Numbered from the stretch's first letter, positions 35,918 through 44,967 are shown. The stretch: DNA of 64,000 nucleotides from Paenibacillus riograndensis SBR5 (GCF_000981585.1 NZ_LN831776.1:5129187-5193186), one strand, 5' to 3'. The notes: a model not told the origin generated them from the sequence alone. Translations and numbers: made by a program.

Positions 35918-36714
35918 CAGATCATCTCTATTTCTCCAGAGAGTACACTGACGACGCTCCCCGTGCCGTCCTTAAGCAGCAGACCTCCATTATCGTCCAG
36001 TCCCACAGCGGTCCCCTCACAGCGTCCCTGCGGGGTATTAAAGCCCACTTGGCGCCCGAGTGTAACTGACATAGACTCCCACAGTTCACGGATCGGCGCA
36101 AATCCCTGTTCCCTGTATACCAGATATAAGTACTCCAGTTCGGTCAGGACAGCCGCTGTAAGCGCTGAACGGTCAACAGGAATGCCGCCGCCTTCGATCA
36201 GCAGCGAGGTGCCGATGCCCTGCAAATCCGGCGGGTAATCTTCTTCCGTCAGATTGGCTGCAATCCCAATACCGGCGATTGCATAATGAAGCCTGCCTTC
36301 ACGCAGGGAGGATTCCAGCAGGATGCCGCATATTTTGCGCCCGCCCGCCAGCAGGTCATTCGGCCACTTAATCCCTGCCTGGACACCCGTGACCTCCCGG
36401 ATGGCTAAGCAGACGGCAACCCCGGCCAGCAGGGTAAGCTGCGGAGTTAATGACAAGGGAAGCTCCGGGCGCAGCACCACGCTCATCCAGATGCCTTTGC
36501 CGCGCGGAGAATGCCATTTCCGGCCCATCCGCCCCCTTCCGCCGGTCTGTTCTTCCGCCCGGACGGTGGTGCCTTGGGGAGCGCCGCTTTCCGCAAGCTT
36601 TTTAGCCTCTTCCTGCGTGGACACCACGGTTTCCAGCAGCTGCACACGGTCCAGCCAGCCGGGTACAAAAGTATCCCGCCCCCCCGCCAGCCGGAGCCTC
36701 TCATTACGATTCAT
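35917..36714 (-). CDS. birA: Biotin protein ligase lacking the DNA-binding domain
   Basis: 265 residues from ATG at 36714 (AAAAAGGATGGATC upstream), overlapping the end of cca by 11 bases. The ligase core is complete: ETVVSTQEEAKK, the biotinyl-AMP loop GGRGRMGRKWHSPRGKG, KWPNDLLAGGRKICGILLE and the small C-terminal domain (GRCEGTAVGLDDNGGLLL). B. subtilis BirA has an extra N-terminal helix-turn-helix of about 60 residues, absent here, so this protein should biotinylate carboxylases but not repress biotin genes. Confidence 0.93.
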   Translation of the reverse strand: MNRNERLRLAGGRDTFVPGWLDRVQLLETVVSTQEEAKKLAESGAPQGTTVRAEEQTGGRGRMGRKWHSPRGKGIWMSVVLRPELPLSLTPQLTLLAGVAVCLAIREVTGVQAGIKWPNDLLAGGRKICGILLESSLREGRLHYAIAGIGIAANLTEEDYPPDLQGIGTSLLIEGGGIPVDRSALTAAVLTELEYLYLVYREQGFAPIRELWESMSVTLGRQVGFNTPQGRCEGTAVGLDDNGGLLLKDGTGSVVSVLSGEIEMI

Positions 36715-38179
36715 TACGATCCATCCTTTTTGCTTCCTGCAGCAATGATTGATTGTCATTGGGAATGTCACCCGCAGCGGCAGCCAGCAGCAGCTGCTGC
36801 AGCCGCTCGCCCAGCCACGGACCCGGACGCTTATTCAGCGCCCCGGCCAGCTCATTCCCCGTCACGGCGAGCTCCGCGAGTGTGTGCAGCGGCATCTCCG
36901 CGGTCCAGGACCGCAGGAGGGCTGGGGTGGGCCGCTGCGCGGCAGGGGCGCATGCATCCGGCGCGTTATGCCGCTGCGCGGCGGGGGCGCCTGTCTCCGG
37001 CGCGTTATGCCGCTGCGCGGCGGGGGCGCCTGTCTCCGGCGCGTTATGCCGCTGCGCGGCAGGAGCGCCTGTATCCGGCGCCCCCAGTGCAGGCGCAGGC
37101 GGCTGTGCAACGCCTGCCGCGCAAGGCGCGGCGGCCTGCGGCAGCGCCGCAAGCAGCGTCAGCCACCCTTCGGCGGCTGACTGGCCGCAGGCCAGCACGG
37201 CGGCAATCCACCGCCGCCGCAGGGCCTCTGTGCCGCCAGGGGAACCCGGCGGCACCTCCGCAAGCGCCGCGTCCCACGCTTCGCGGACGCGCAGCACCCC
37301 GGCGACAGCGCTGCACGTCGCCCCCGGAAAGGTCCATGCCCGCAGCAGCTCGCCGGCCTCCGAGGCCGTCTGCTTCAGGGCATGCAGCAGGAGCGCCCAC
37401 CGCAGGTGGGCGTCCTGCAGGTCTCCGATCCCGGCCGTCAGGGCGGCGGCTGCCGCCATGTCGCTGCCGGTCCAGGGGAACGGCGCCTTGCCGCGCGGCA
37501 GCAGCCCGCTGCGCGCCACGAGACCGAGGCCGCGCTGCGGGTGCGGGCCGAGGACAATGCGTTCAAGCTCCGCGCGAACGCGTTCTACGGCAATATGCGC
37601 CAGCTTGTCCCGCTGGCGCAGGAGCCCCCGCCAAGTATTCTTGGCGATGCTGAAATCAAGAACGGAGGCGAAGCGAACGCACCGCAGCATGCGCAGCGCA
37701 TCCTCCCCGAACCGGGCCTCGGCATCGCCCACACAGCGGATCAACCGGCGCTCCGAGTCCTCTTGTCCGCCGTAGGGATCAACGACAACCCCATCCAATC
37801 CGCGGCACATCGCATTGATCGTGAAATCACGGCGGCGCAGATCCTCCTTCACATCACTTACAAACAAAACTTGCTCCGGACGGCGGTGGTCTGCATAACC
37901 GCTCTCCGTCCGGTACGTCGTCACTTCAAAGCTCCAGCCATCCTGTAGAACTGTGATAGTGCCATGCGCAAGTCCGGTTGGGACGCAGCGCGGAAAAATA
38001 GCCATGACCTCTTCAGGCCACGCCGAAGTCGTCAGGTCCATATCATGCACCGGCCGGCCCAGCAGCTCATCACGGACGCAGCCTCCGACAAAATAAGCCT
38101 CATATCCCTGCTCCAAGAGACCCGCTAATACCAGGTTACCCGCTGCAACCATTCCGGAAGGGGCCATTGTCCAGTCCAT
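36704..38179 (-). CDS. cca: CCA-adding enzyme (tRNA nucleotidyltransferase) with repeat insertion
   Basis: 491 residues, against about 400 in B. subtilis. The class-II head and neck domains are intact: VGGCVRDELLGRPVHDMDLTT with the catalytic aspartates, RRDFTINAM, and DALRMLRCVRFAS. The tail carries a very GC-rich Ala/Pro-rich insertion at about residues 345-425, including four 13-residue repeats (about 366-416), before the conserved end (LHTLAELAVTGNELAG, GPWLGERLQQLL). Both tail halves remain in frame, so it should be functional. It overlaps birA. Confidence 0.94.
   Translation of the reverse strand: MDWTMAPSGMVAAGNLVLAGLLEQGYEAYFVGGCVRDELLGRPVHDMDLTTSAWPEEVMAIFPRCVPTGLAHGTITVLQDGWSFEVTTYRTESGYADHRRPEQVLFVSDVKEDLRRRDFTINAMCRGLDGVVVDPYGGQEDSERRLIRCVGDAEARFGEDALRMLRCVRFASVLDFSIAKNTWRGLLRQRDKLAHIAVERVRAELERIVLGPHPQRGLGLVARSGLLPRGKAPFPWTGSDMAAAAALTAGIGDLQDAHLRWALLLHALKQTASEAGELLRAWTFPGATCSAVAGVLRVREAWDAALAEVPPGSPGGTEALRRRWIAAVLACGQSAAEGWLTLLAALPQAAAPCAAGVAQPPAPALGAPDTGAPAAQRHNAPETGAPAAQRHNAPETGAPAAQRHNAPDACAPAAQRPTPALLRSWTAEMPLHTLAELAVTGNELAGALNKRPGPWLGERLQQLLLAAAAGDIPNDNQSLLQEAKRMDRNES
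36931..37082. repeat. 39-bp minisatellite inside cca
   Basis: Four units starting at 36931, 36970, 37009 and 37048, each beginning GCCGCTGCGCGGC and encoding, on the minus strand, variants of APETGAPAAQRHN. The two middle units are identical at protein level. As 39 is a multiple of three, changes in copy number keep the reading frame. Confidence 0.95.
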
Positions 38180-38193
38180 AGTTCAAGCACTCC

Positions 38194-39351
38194 CTACCTC
38201 TGGATTGTATCCAGACCATGCACCTTGCTTCCAAGCACCCGGTAATAGATATCTTCATATTGGTTGGTGATCACATCTCTGCTGAAATCATTACAGGAAC
38301 GTATCAGACACGCTGCTCTGAACTGCTCCTCCATCAGGGGATCAGACAACAGCTTTACAGCATACTTCGCCATGGTAGCCGTATCCCCGATCGGGGCCAG
38401 AAACCCGGTTTTGCCATGCTGGATCAGTTCCGGAATGCCTCCGGCCTCAGAGCCGATGGTCGGAACCCCGCATGCCATCGCTTCCAGCGCCACCAGACCA
38501 AAGCTTTCCTTCTCCGACGGCAGCAGCAGTAGATCCGCCAGGGAAATCACCTGGGCGATCTCATCCTGCTTGCCGAGGAAACGAACCTTGTCTTCCAGCC
38601 CCATTTCACAGATCTTTGCCTGGATTTTGGGCAGTTCCGGCCCTTCCCCCACCAGCAGCAGCCGTGAAGGAAGCTCCTGGCTCACTTTTGCAAAAATATC
38701 GACCACATCCGATACCCGCTTAACCGGCCGGAAGTTGCTGATATGCATTAGAATTTTCTCATGCGGCTCCGCGAAGTCCCCGCGCAGATCAGTCACATCC
38801 CGGGGATAATACACACGTTTGTCGACAAAATTATAGGTCAGGTCAATTTCCCGGGTGATATCCAGCACCTTGCGGGTCTCTTTGATGAGATCCTGCGAAA
38901 CCGCTGTCACCGCATCGCTCTCGTTGATACCGAGCCGGATCAGGTCCTTCAGCGACTCATCCTGTCCAAGAACCGTAATGTCGGTCCCGTGCAGAGTAGT
39001 TACTACCTTGATATCATTGCCCAGCATCTGTTTGGCGAGATAAGCGCATACTGCATGCGGCACCGCATAATGGACATGGAACAGGTCCAGTCCCACCATT
39101 TTGGCTACTTGAGCCATTTTGGTCGCGAGTGCCAGATCATAAGGCGGGTAACGGAAAACGTAATAATCGTTGACCTCAACCTCATGATAAAAAATATTCT
39201 TCTGAAACGTTCCCAACCGGAACGGGATACTATGTGTAATAAAATGGACTTCATGGCCCTTCTCGGCCAGAAGCTTGCCCAGTTCCGTCGCCACAACACC
39301 CGAGCCGCCAAGAGACGGATAACAGGTGATGCCTATTTTCAAACGGTCCAT
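38194..39351 (-). CDS. bshA: N-acetyl-alpha-D-glucosaminyl L-malate synthase
   Basis: 385 residues, a GT4 glycosyltransferase making GlcNAc-malate in the first step of bacillithiol synthesis. Signatures: ITCYPSLGGSGVVATELGK, FHVHYAVPHAVCAYLAKQ, TTLHGTDITVLG and the nucleotide-binding EKESFGLVALEAMACGVPTI. It lies with bshB1 and between cca and mgsA exactly as in B. subtilis, which distinguishes it from other GT4 enzymes. AAGGGGACGGAG precedes the ATG. Confidence 0.96.
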   Translation of the reverse strand: MDRLKIGITCYPSLGGSGVVATELGKLLAEKGHEVHFITHSIPFRLGTFQKNIFYHEVEVNDYYVFRYPPYDLALATKMAQVAKMVGLDLFHVHYAVPHAVCAYLAKQMLGNDIKVVTTLHGTDITVLGQDESLKDLIRLGINESDAVTAVSQDLIKETRKVLDITREIDLTYNFVDKRVYYPRDVTDLRGDFAEPHEKILMHISNFRPVKRVSDVVDIFAKVSQELPSRLLLVGEGPELPKIQAKICEMGLEDKVRFLGKQDEIAQVISLADLLLLPSEKESFGLVALEAMACGVPTIGSEAGGIPELIQHGKTGFLAPIGDTATMAKYAVKLLSDPLMEEQFRAACLIRSCNDFSRDVITNQYEDIYYRVLGSKVHGLDTIQR

Positions 39352-39441
39352 TGCTCCGTCCCCTTTATAAGACTTAAGTTCATTACTTAGTGTAATGATA
39401 TGAATATATTATAGTGGTTCATAACCATTTAATAAAGATTA

Positions 39442-40152
39442 TCAGGATTGATTAAGCGGTGTAGTGAACAGATCAACGGTGTGAGGCACTTTGCTAGCGA
39501 AGCCCTCAGCGTAAGGAATAAGCCGCCGCTGTCCAAGCAGCATATCTCTGGAGCGGACACGTTCGATATATCCTTTATTTAAAGGAGTGGACACTACGTC
39601 CTCTCCCGGACTTTTCTCAAATTGTGAGCGGTAGCAGGACAACGCCTGCTCTTTAAGGCTGTATTGCCCGGTCACATCAACAATAAGGTCAGTACGCCCC
39701 AAATCATTAATGAAATAAAAATACAGCTGTGGCGCAGGGACAGCAGGCTTGTCCGGCATATATTTGCGCAGCTTGGCATTAAAAACCGCTTCTTCCACCA
39801 GCTTGCTGCAGGCGATATGATCCGGATGCCGGTCTTCCCAATAAGGGGCAAATACGATATCCGGAGCAAACCGGCGGATCTCCAGCGTCACTGCCGCCAG
39901 ATGTTCCTCTGTCATATATAGTCCCCGGTCCGGCAATCCCAGATTCGTACGAACGGATGCACCAAGCAGATCGGCAGCCTGTTGGGCTTCCATTCTACGG
40001 CGCTCCACAGTTCCGTTCGAGGACATTTCCGCCGCCGTCAAATCACACAAGCCTACCTTGAATCCTGCAGCCGTATGTTTGGCAATCGTTCCGGCCATGC
40101 CGATTTCGGCATCGTCAGCATGCGCACCGAATACAAGAATGTCCAGCTTCAT
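39442..40152 (-). CDS. bshB1: GlcNAc-malate deacetylase
   Basis: 236 residues, a zinc-dependent LmbE-type deacetylase giving glucosaminyl-malate for bacillithiol. The metal motif is [11 protein letters not shown], with [10 protein letters not shown] supplying the third ligand. Its ATG overlaps the mgsA stop (ATGA), showing translational coupling. BshC, the cysteine-adding enzyme, is not in the window. Confidence 0.95.
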   Translation of the reverse strand: MKLDILVFGAHADDAEIGMAGTIAKHTAAGFKVGLCDLTAAEMSSNGTVERRRMEAQQAADLLGASVRTNLGLPDRGLYMTEEHLAAVTLEIRRFAPDIVFAPYWEDRHPDHIACSKLVEEAVFNAKLRKYMPDKPAVPAPQLYFYFINDLGRTDLIVDVTGQYSLKEQALSCYRSQFEKSPGEDVVSTPLNKGYIERVRSRDMLLGQRRLIPYAEGFASKVPHTVDLFTTPLNQS

Positions 40153-40571
40153 TCATCCACACCCGGCTTATACTTATGTACAAGCTCACGCCAGGCGAAG
40201 TCGCCGCGGTCGATGGCTTTGACCAGAATCTCAGCTGTGGCAATATTGGTTGCCACCGGGATACCATATACGTCACAAAGACGAAGCAATGCTGTAATAT
40301 CCGGTTCATGAGGCTGTGCCATAAGCGGGTCGCGCAGAAAAATAATCAGGTCCAGCTCGTCCATCGCCACCATAGAACCGATCTGCTGATCGCCGCCAAG
40401 CGGCCCGGACATATAGCGGTGGATAGAGAGCTTTGTCACTTCCATAATGCGTTGACCCGTAGTTCCCGTTGAATACAGCTGATGCCCGACAAATACATGC
40501 TCATAGGCAGTTACAAAATTAACCATTTCATCTTTTTTCCGGTCATGCGCGATAAATGCGATTTTCAACAT
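40149..40571 (-). CDS. mgsA: Methylglyoxal synthase
   Basis: 140 residues. Converts dihydroxyacetone phosphate to methylglyoxal. Conserved: [41 protein letters not shown] with the catalytic aspartate, and [14 protein letters not shown]. Start ATG with GGGGGAATACACC upstream. Lies 15 bases after dapB; bacillithiol, made by the next genes, helps detoxify methylglyoxal. Confidence 0.97.
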   Translation of the reverse strand: MLKIAFIAHDRKKDEMVNFVTAYEHVFVGHQLYSTGTTGQRIMEVTKLSIHRYMSGPLGGDQQIGSMVAMDELDLIIFLRDPLMAQPHEPDITALLRLCDVYGIPVATNIATAEILVKAIDRGDFAWRELVHKYKPGVDE

Positions 40572-40586
40572 GGTGTATTCCCCCGT

Positions 40587-41390
40587 CTATTCAATAAAAT
40601 GCTCAAAACCATAAATTAATCCGGTGTAGCCCATTACCTTCTGGACTCCCATTTTGACACCTGGCATATAGCCTGCCCGCTCATAGGAATCATGACGGAT
40701 TTTGAGGGATTGCCCATACCCGCCAAAAACCACTTCTTCCTGGGCAAAAACACCCGGAAGCCGGACGCTGTGAATGCGGAACCCGTTATAATAGCCTCCG
40801 CGCGCACCCTCAATCACTTCCTCTTCCTTCGGATTGCCCTGCCGCAGCTCCTGCCTTACCTCTGAAATCATCTCTGCCGTTTTAATTGCCGTACCTGAGG
40901 GAGCATCCAGCTTCTGGTCCCCATGGTATTCGATAATTTCCAGATGCGGAAAATATTTCGCCGCCTGAGCCGCAAATTTCATCATGAGAATGGCTCCGAT
41001 CGAGAAGTTGGGGGCAATGAGCCCTCCGATCCCCCGTTCCCGGCATTGCTTGTCCAACTCAGTAATCTGTTCCGGAGAGAACCCGGTAGTACCGATTACC
41101 GGACGGACTCCATATTTTATGGCAAGTAGTGTATTAGGATAGGCCGACTGCGGGGTGGTGAAATCCACAAGAACCTCTCCGCCGCTCTCTGCCAGGGCAG
41201 TTTCCAAATCAGATACAACCACAATGCCGCTCTCTTCCAATCCAACCAGACGGCCGGCATCGCTGCCGCTTGACGATCGGTCTACAGCAGCAGCCAGCTC
41301 CAGTTCTTCATCCTGCAGTACCAGCTTCACAACTTCTTTGCCCATTCTGCCTCCCGCACCGGAGACGATAACTCTGATCTTGGCCTTCAC
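40587..41390 (-). CDS. dapB: 4-hydroxy-tetrahydrodipicolinate reductase
   Basis: 267 residues starting at GTG, seven bases after AGGAGG. It reduces the lysine and dipicolinate precursor with NAD(P)H. Motifs: VIVSGAGGRMGKEVVKL, VDFTTPQSAYPN, GTTGFSPEQ, and EYHGDQKLDAPSGTA, where the catalytic His is followed by Gly-Asp rather than the common HHxxKxD form (HGDQKLD is normal in this lineage). First gene of the dapB-mgsA-bsh-cca-birA run. Confidence 0.95.
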   Translation of the reverse strand: MKAKIRVIVSGAGGRMGKEVVKLVLQDEELELAAAVDRSSSGSDAGRLVGLEESGIVVVSDLETALAESGGEVLVDFTTPQSAYPNTLLAIKYGVRPVIGTTGFSPEQITELDKQCRERGIGGLIAPNFSIGAILMMKFAAQAAKYFPHLEIIEYHGDQKLDAPSGTAIKTAEMISEVRQELRQGNPKEEEVIEGARGGYYNGFRIHSVRLPGVFAQEEVVFGGYGQSLKIRHDSYERAGYMPGVKMGVQKVMGYTGLIYGFEHFIE

Positions 41391-41422
41391 CCTTATTCCT
41401 CCTCGCTTTCACTGGTTCCAAA

Positions 41423-41944
41423 TTACTGAATATATTTTTGCAACGATTTCTGAAGGTCCTTCATAAGCTGCCGCAGCCCGTTATCATCAGGATGCAGCGA
41501 CATCACTTCTTTTAGCGCGGCTATTGCCTGCACATGCTCATTCATCCGGCTGTGTGCAATGGCAAGCCAAACATAGGCATCCCCGTACAAGGGGTCAAGA
41601 GCTATTGCTTCTTTCAATAAGGTAACCGGATGATACGGGTTATGGGTCTCCGTCACTTCATCCTCCAGGAGCTTTTTGGCCTCCTGCACGAACTGCAGCG
41701 CCTGCAAATGCTGCAGGTGGAGCCGATACTCCGGTTTCTCTCCGTCCAGCTTCACTGCCGCCCGGACATGCTCCAGCGCTTTGACCAGCATACCGCTTCG
41801 GGCATACGTTATAGAGCAGCGGTACCTTACTTCGGCATCGTCCGGACTGGCCGCAATTGCTTTTTCGAACAATGTGATCGCTTCGGCGAAGTCACTGCGG
41901 AGTATGGAGCGGTATGCCGCTTTGATATAGTCGTTATGATCCAT
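41423..41944 (-). CDS. Tetratricopeptide repeat protein
   Basis: 173 residues made of about four TPR units: SDFAEAITLFEKAIAASPDD, AEVRYRCSITYARSGMLVKA, HPVTLLKEAIALDPLYGDAY and VWLAIAHSRMNEHVQAIAAL. No signal peptide, so a cytosolic scaffold is inferred. It precedes dapB by 32 bases on the same strand and may be co-transcribed; B. subtilis has no equivalent in this place. Confidence 0.85.
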   Translation of the reverse strand: MDHNDYIKAAYRSILRSDFAEAITLFEKAIAASPDDAEVRYRCSITYARSGMLVKALEHVRAAVKLDGEKPEYRLHLQHLQALQFVQEAKKLLEDEVTETHNPYHPVTLLKEAIALDPLYGDAYVWLAIAHSRMNEHVQAIAALKEVMSLHPDDNGLRQLMKDLQKSLQKYIQ

Positions 41945-42003
41945 TTGCCCACCATCCTCACGGCTAAATCCCGTTCGTTTGGTACAGCATATGTTATAGA
42001 TAC

Positions 42004-42333
42004 CTAATCGGTGTTTTTAGGAGTCCATCGACCGGCATCGCGGGTATTGAACTTATGCATCACTTTATTGTGAGCCTCAGTTAGATCAATGCCCAGTGAA
42101 TTAGCAAAGCAAACTGTAATAAACAAAATATCTCCCAGTTCAAGCTCAATTGAATTTTCTGCTTCATCCACTTTTTTGGGCTTTTCGCCAAACTGATGGT
42201 TAACTTCCCGGGCAAGCTCGCCTACCTCCTCCGACATCCGGGCCAGCATGGAAAGCGGGCTGAAGTAACCTTCTTTAAATTGTGAGATATAAGCATCAAC
42301 TTCACGCTGTATGTCACCAAGACTTTTATCCAT
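42004..42333 (-). CDS. MazG-like nucleotide pyrophosphohydrolase (YpjD type)
   Basis: 109 residues. The MazG fold is seen in MLARMSEEVGELAREVNHQFG and IELELGDILFITVCFANSLG, which hold the EExxE and ExxD magnesium ligands. It should hydrolyse nucleoside triphosphates, perhaps damaged ones. Position beside dapB matches ypjD of B. subtilis. The GGGGGG ribosome site is rather far (about 14 bases) from the ATG. Confidence 0.9.
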   Translation of the reverse strand: MDKSLGDIQREVDAYISQFKEGYFSPLSMLARMSEEVGELAREVNHQFGEKPKKVDEAENSIELELGDILFITVCFANSLGIDLTEAHNKVMHKFNTRDAGRWTPKNTD

Positions 42334-42538
42334 AATTTGTTTCTCAGCCCCCCTGTATGATCTTGCCTTCTGTTTGCCCCTATGTTATCGTAAAGACGTT
42401 TTGAAGACAAATCTTTTTTAGAATATAAGGAATTCTCCAGGTCCCGGGCAAACCGGCAAATGCAATAATCTGACAAAAGCAACCTATAAAAAGGGATACT
42501 AATACACTATGCCCTAAACGGGCCAGGCGAGGGATTAC

Positions 42539-43414
42539 ATGAATTCATCTTCCAAAGTAGCTTCCACTATTGTCAAAACGGCAGCACCGATCATGCTGGG
42601 AGCCGCCGTATATGCTTTTGGCCTGCTCTATTTCATCATACCTAACCAGTTGATGGAAGGCGGCGTAACCGGGATAACCATCCTGCTTAACTATGCTTTC
42701 AATATCCCTATCTTTTTGACCACTTTGCTTCTCAACCTCCCGCTCTTTTTACTGGGCTGGAAAGTACTGGGCGGACGGCAAATCGCCTACACCGGTGTCG
42801 GGATCGGCGCATTGTCCCTTTTTCTCTGGCTGTTCGAGCGGATGATCGATGCCGGCTGGATCGTAACCTTCAGCACCGAGCATGATTTTATTCTCGCTTC
42901 ATTATATGCAGGGGTTACGCTCGGTTTGGGACTGGGCATCGTGTTCCGTTTCGGAGGCACTACAGGCGGTGTAGATATTGTAGCCCGAATTCTCGGCCGC
43001 AAGTTCGGTTGGAGCATGGGGCAGATTATTCTGGCCGTCGACGTTATCATTATAGGCGCTTCACTGCTCTATATTCCCCGTGAAAAGATCCTTTACACTC
43101 TGGTGGCCGTCTTTATTTCTTCCCGTGTCATCGATTTCATTCAAGAGGGCGCCTATGCCGCCAAAGCCTTTACGATTATCAGTGACGACGCCCCGCAGAT
43201 CGCCGATCTTATTACAGCAGAAATGGACCGGGGCGTAACTCTGATTCCAGCCATCGGCGCTTACTCCAAGCAAGCCAAGTATATGGTATACTGCGTAGTC
43301 TCCAGGCAGGAAATCCGCCGGCTGAGCCAGTTGGTCAAGTCGGTAGATGCCAAAGCGTTCGTCATCATCAGTGACGTTCACGATGTCCACGGCGAGGGCT
43401 TCCGGCAGACTTGA
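42539..43414 (+). CDS. YitT-family membrane protein (YpjC type)
   Basis: 291 residues on the plus strand, ATG after GGCGAGGGATTAC. Five or six membrane helices occupy residues 10-195 (IMLGAAVYAFGLLYFIIP, FGGTTGGVDIVARIL, LYTLVAVFISSRVIDFIQ) and a cytosolic DUF2179 domain follows (AFTIISDDAPQIADLI, VTLIPAIGAYS). Function is unknown in the family; transport is suggested. A terminator follows immediately. Confidence 0.88.
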   Translation: MNSSSKVASTIVKTAAPIMLGAAVYAFGLLYFIIPNQLMEGGVTGITILLNYAFNIPIFLTTLLLNLPLFLLGWKVLGGRQIAYTGVGIGALSLFLWLFERMIDAGWIVTFSTEHDFILASLYAGVTLGLGLGIVFRFGGTTGGVDIVARILGRKFGWSMGQIILAVDVIIIGASLLYIPREKILYTLVAVFISSRVIDFIQEGAYAAKAFTIISDDAPQIADLITAEMDRGVTLIPAIGAYSKQAKYMVYCVVSRQEIRRLSQLVKSVDAKAFVIISDVHDVHGEGFRQT

Positions 43415-43446
43415 CCATTGATAGGCGTAGGCATACAGCAAAAAAA

Positions 43447-43500
43447 AAGACTGCCTTACCTTGCAGAATCTCTGCTGGTATGACAGTCTTCTTTGTTTTT
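43447..43500 (+). terminator. Terminator of the YitT gene
   Basis: AAGACTG and CAGTCTT enclose inner TACC/GGTA and GCAGA/TCTGC stems; CTTTGTTTTT follows. Confidence 0.8.
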
Positions 43501-43589
43501 GGTTTTGGTGTACTCTCTTTGATACCCGTCCTATCCTGGCACCGTTATTTCGGTAATCCTGCCGTTGCACGCTGTCCCAAACCAACTTT

Positions 43590-43870
43590 ACCTTTGATTT
43601 TGCCGTGGACAGGTCATTCGGTGAAATGAGAGGTATTTCTACCTTTGATTTCGCCGTGAACGGGTCATTCGGCCAAATGAGAGGTAGTTTTACCTTTGAT
43701 TTCATCGTGGACGGGGCATTCGGCCAAATGAGAGGTATTTTTACCTTTGATTCCGCCGTGAACGGGACATTCGGTGAAATGAGAGGTAGTTTTACCTTTG
43801 ATTTCACCGTGGATAGGTCATTCGGTGAAATGAGAGGTATTTCTACCTTTGATTTCGCCGTGAACGTACT
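43590..43870. repeat. 51-bp tandem repeat array with 102-bp higher order
   Basis: Units start at 43590, 43641, 43692, 43743, 43794 and 43845 (the last partial), with no length change. Each begins ACCTTTGATT and ends ATGAGAGGTA. Odd units carry GTGGA and end GGTATTT, even units carry GTGAAC and end GGTAGTTT, so the true period is 102. Open frames run through on both strands as 51 is a multiple of three, but neither has a ribosome site or protein-like composition. The gap 43415-44055 contains no supported gene. Confidence 0.93.
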
Positions 43871-43941
43871 TTTCAGCCATATGAGGTGCAGTGCAGATGC
43901 GTTTCAGCTGTTGTTCTAAGCTGCTTCGCCGAATTCCGGCT

Positions 43942-43969
43942 GGAATAACGGCAGTTTTGCCGTTATTCC
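43942..43969. repeat. Extended AACGGCA hairpin repeat
   Basis: GGAATAACGGCA and TGCCGTTATTCC pair over 12 bp around GTTT. Same core as the hairpins at 2485, 15601, 29580 and 29631. It may also stop convergent transcription. Confidence 0.7.
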
Positions 43970-44055
43970 ACTTGGGCCGGGCTGCGCCTTATAAGACGGA
44001 CCGGGCTGCGCCTGACAAGACAGGCCCCTTCCGTTCATCGCCCCTTACATCAGCT

Positions 44056-44967
44056 CTATACCGGCTTCCAATCCTCATTCTCACCACGGTACTTGCGGAA
44101 CGCAGCGTAGGCCAATGCGGCAATGATGAATCCTCCGGCCAGCAGGCCCCAGGCTCCATATCCCTGCTGGGCCAGCGGGAGGGTCAAGGCCGGCTCCTCC
44201 CGTTCTTTGCCGAACATCACCCGGGCCGCATCCTGCCCGTAGGAGACAATTTCCAGGAGACGGGCGCGGCTCACCGGCTGTGAGGATGCTGGGACTCCTG
44301 CTGCATAGGACAGCCAGGAATCAAAGGCATTGACCGTTTCCGGCGGCAGGGAAATGATAACCGCAGGCCGGATGTTGTCGTACCGGCTCTGCAGACGTTC
44401 CAGCGTGTTCTGCCAGCCTTTGAGATCATTTGCGGCAGCATTCTGCTCCATATCGTTCAGATCCTCACGGATCAGCTTGTAATATTGCAGCCACATTGGC
44501 TGGCGCGGATGGCTGAGACTGTTGGCCGCAAGCCGGAGCTTGGCGGCGGCAGCTTCCCATTGCTCCGGATGAATCTGCGCAGCGGCCAGCGTTGCCTTCA
44601 AGTCAATAATGACATCAGACATCGCATTTATTCCTTCCACAGAAGTCAGGCCTTCAAATGAAGTGGAGAGAAAAATCTGTGCAACTTTCTCACTCTCCTG
44701 CCTCGCCTTCATCACGTCACCCTCTAGCACATAACCATACAGTGCCTCAGCCGCTTCATCCAGCCGCTGGGCAGCATTTCTGCTGGTAAGCGCCGGTGCA
44801 AGACTGGTTGCGGAACTGGGTGCGGAACCACCAGCCCGGACAGTGACTTCACCGCCTGCCCCTTGCACAGCCGCCTTGGCATCCGCTTGACCTACACCTG
44901 CATTCATGCCGGCCAGCAGCCAGCACAACATCAATCCTGTCAGCACAACATATCTCCTGCGCGGCAT
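44056..44967 (-). CDS. ypjB: YpjB-like sporulation protein
   Basis: 303 residues, ATG after AGGAGGGATGTCTC. A signal segment (YVVLTGLMLCWLLAGM) is followed by a mostly helical outside domain (QRLDEAAEALYGYVLEGDVM, RLQSRYDNIRPAVIISLPPE) and a C-terminal membrane helix (GLLAGGFIIAALAYAAFRKY), so the protein is anchored at both ends. Family and place (next to ypjA and qcrC) match the sporulation-linked YpjB of bacilli; the molecular role is not known. Confidence 0.85.
   Translation of the reverse strand: MPRRRYVVLTGLMLCWLLAGMNAGVGQADAKAAVQGAGGEVTVRAGGSAPSSATSLAPALTSRNAAQRLDEAAEALYGYVLEGDVMKARQESEKVAQIFLSTSFEGLTSVEGINAMSDVIIDLKATLAAAQIHPEQWEAAAAKLRLAANSLSHPRQPMWLQYYKLIREDLNDMEQNAAANDLKGWQNTLERLQSRYDNIRPAVIISLPPETVNAFDSWLSYAAGVPASSQPVSRARLLEIVSYGQDAARVMFGKEREEPALTLPLAQQGYGAWGLLAGGFIIAALAYAAFRKYRGENEDWKPV

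Noticed and set aside
36511..37653. Long plus-strand frame opposite birA and cca
   Set aside because: It is antisense to two recognised genes in very GC-rich DNA, where stop codons are rare; composition is Arg/Pro/Ala-rich noise.
43061..43807. Minus-strand 248-residue frame through the repeats and the YitT gene
   Set aside because: Its downstream half is antisense to the YitT gene, it has no ribosome site, and its repeat part is open only because the unit length is a multiple of three.
43588..43890. Array at 43.6 kb as a CRISPR
   Set aside because: The 51-bp units follow each other directly with no unique spacers, and no cas gene is nearby.
43605..43919. Plus-strand 17-residue-repeat protein
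   Set aside because: No ribosome site; the terminator of the preceding gene lies upstream and the frame stays open as a by-product of the 51-bp period. Kept as a question in the findings, not as a gene.
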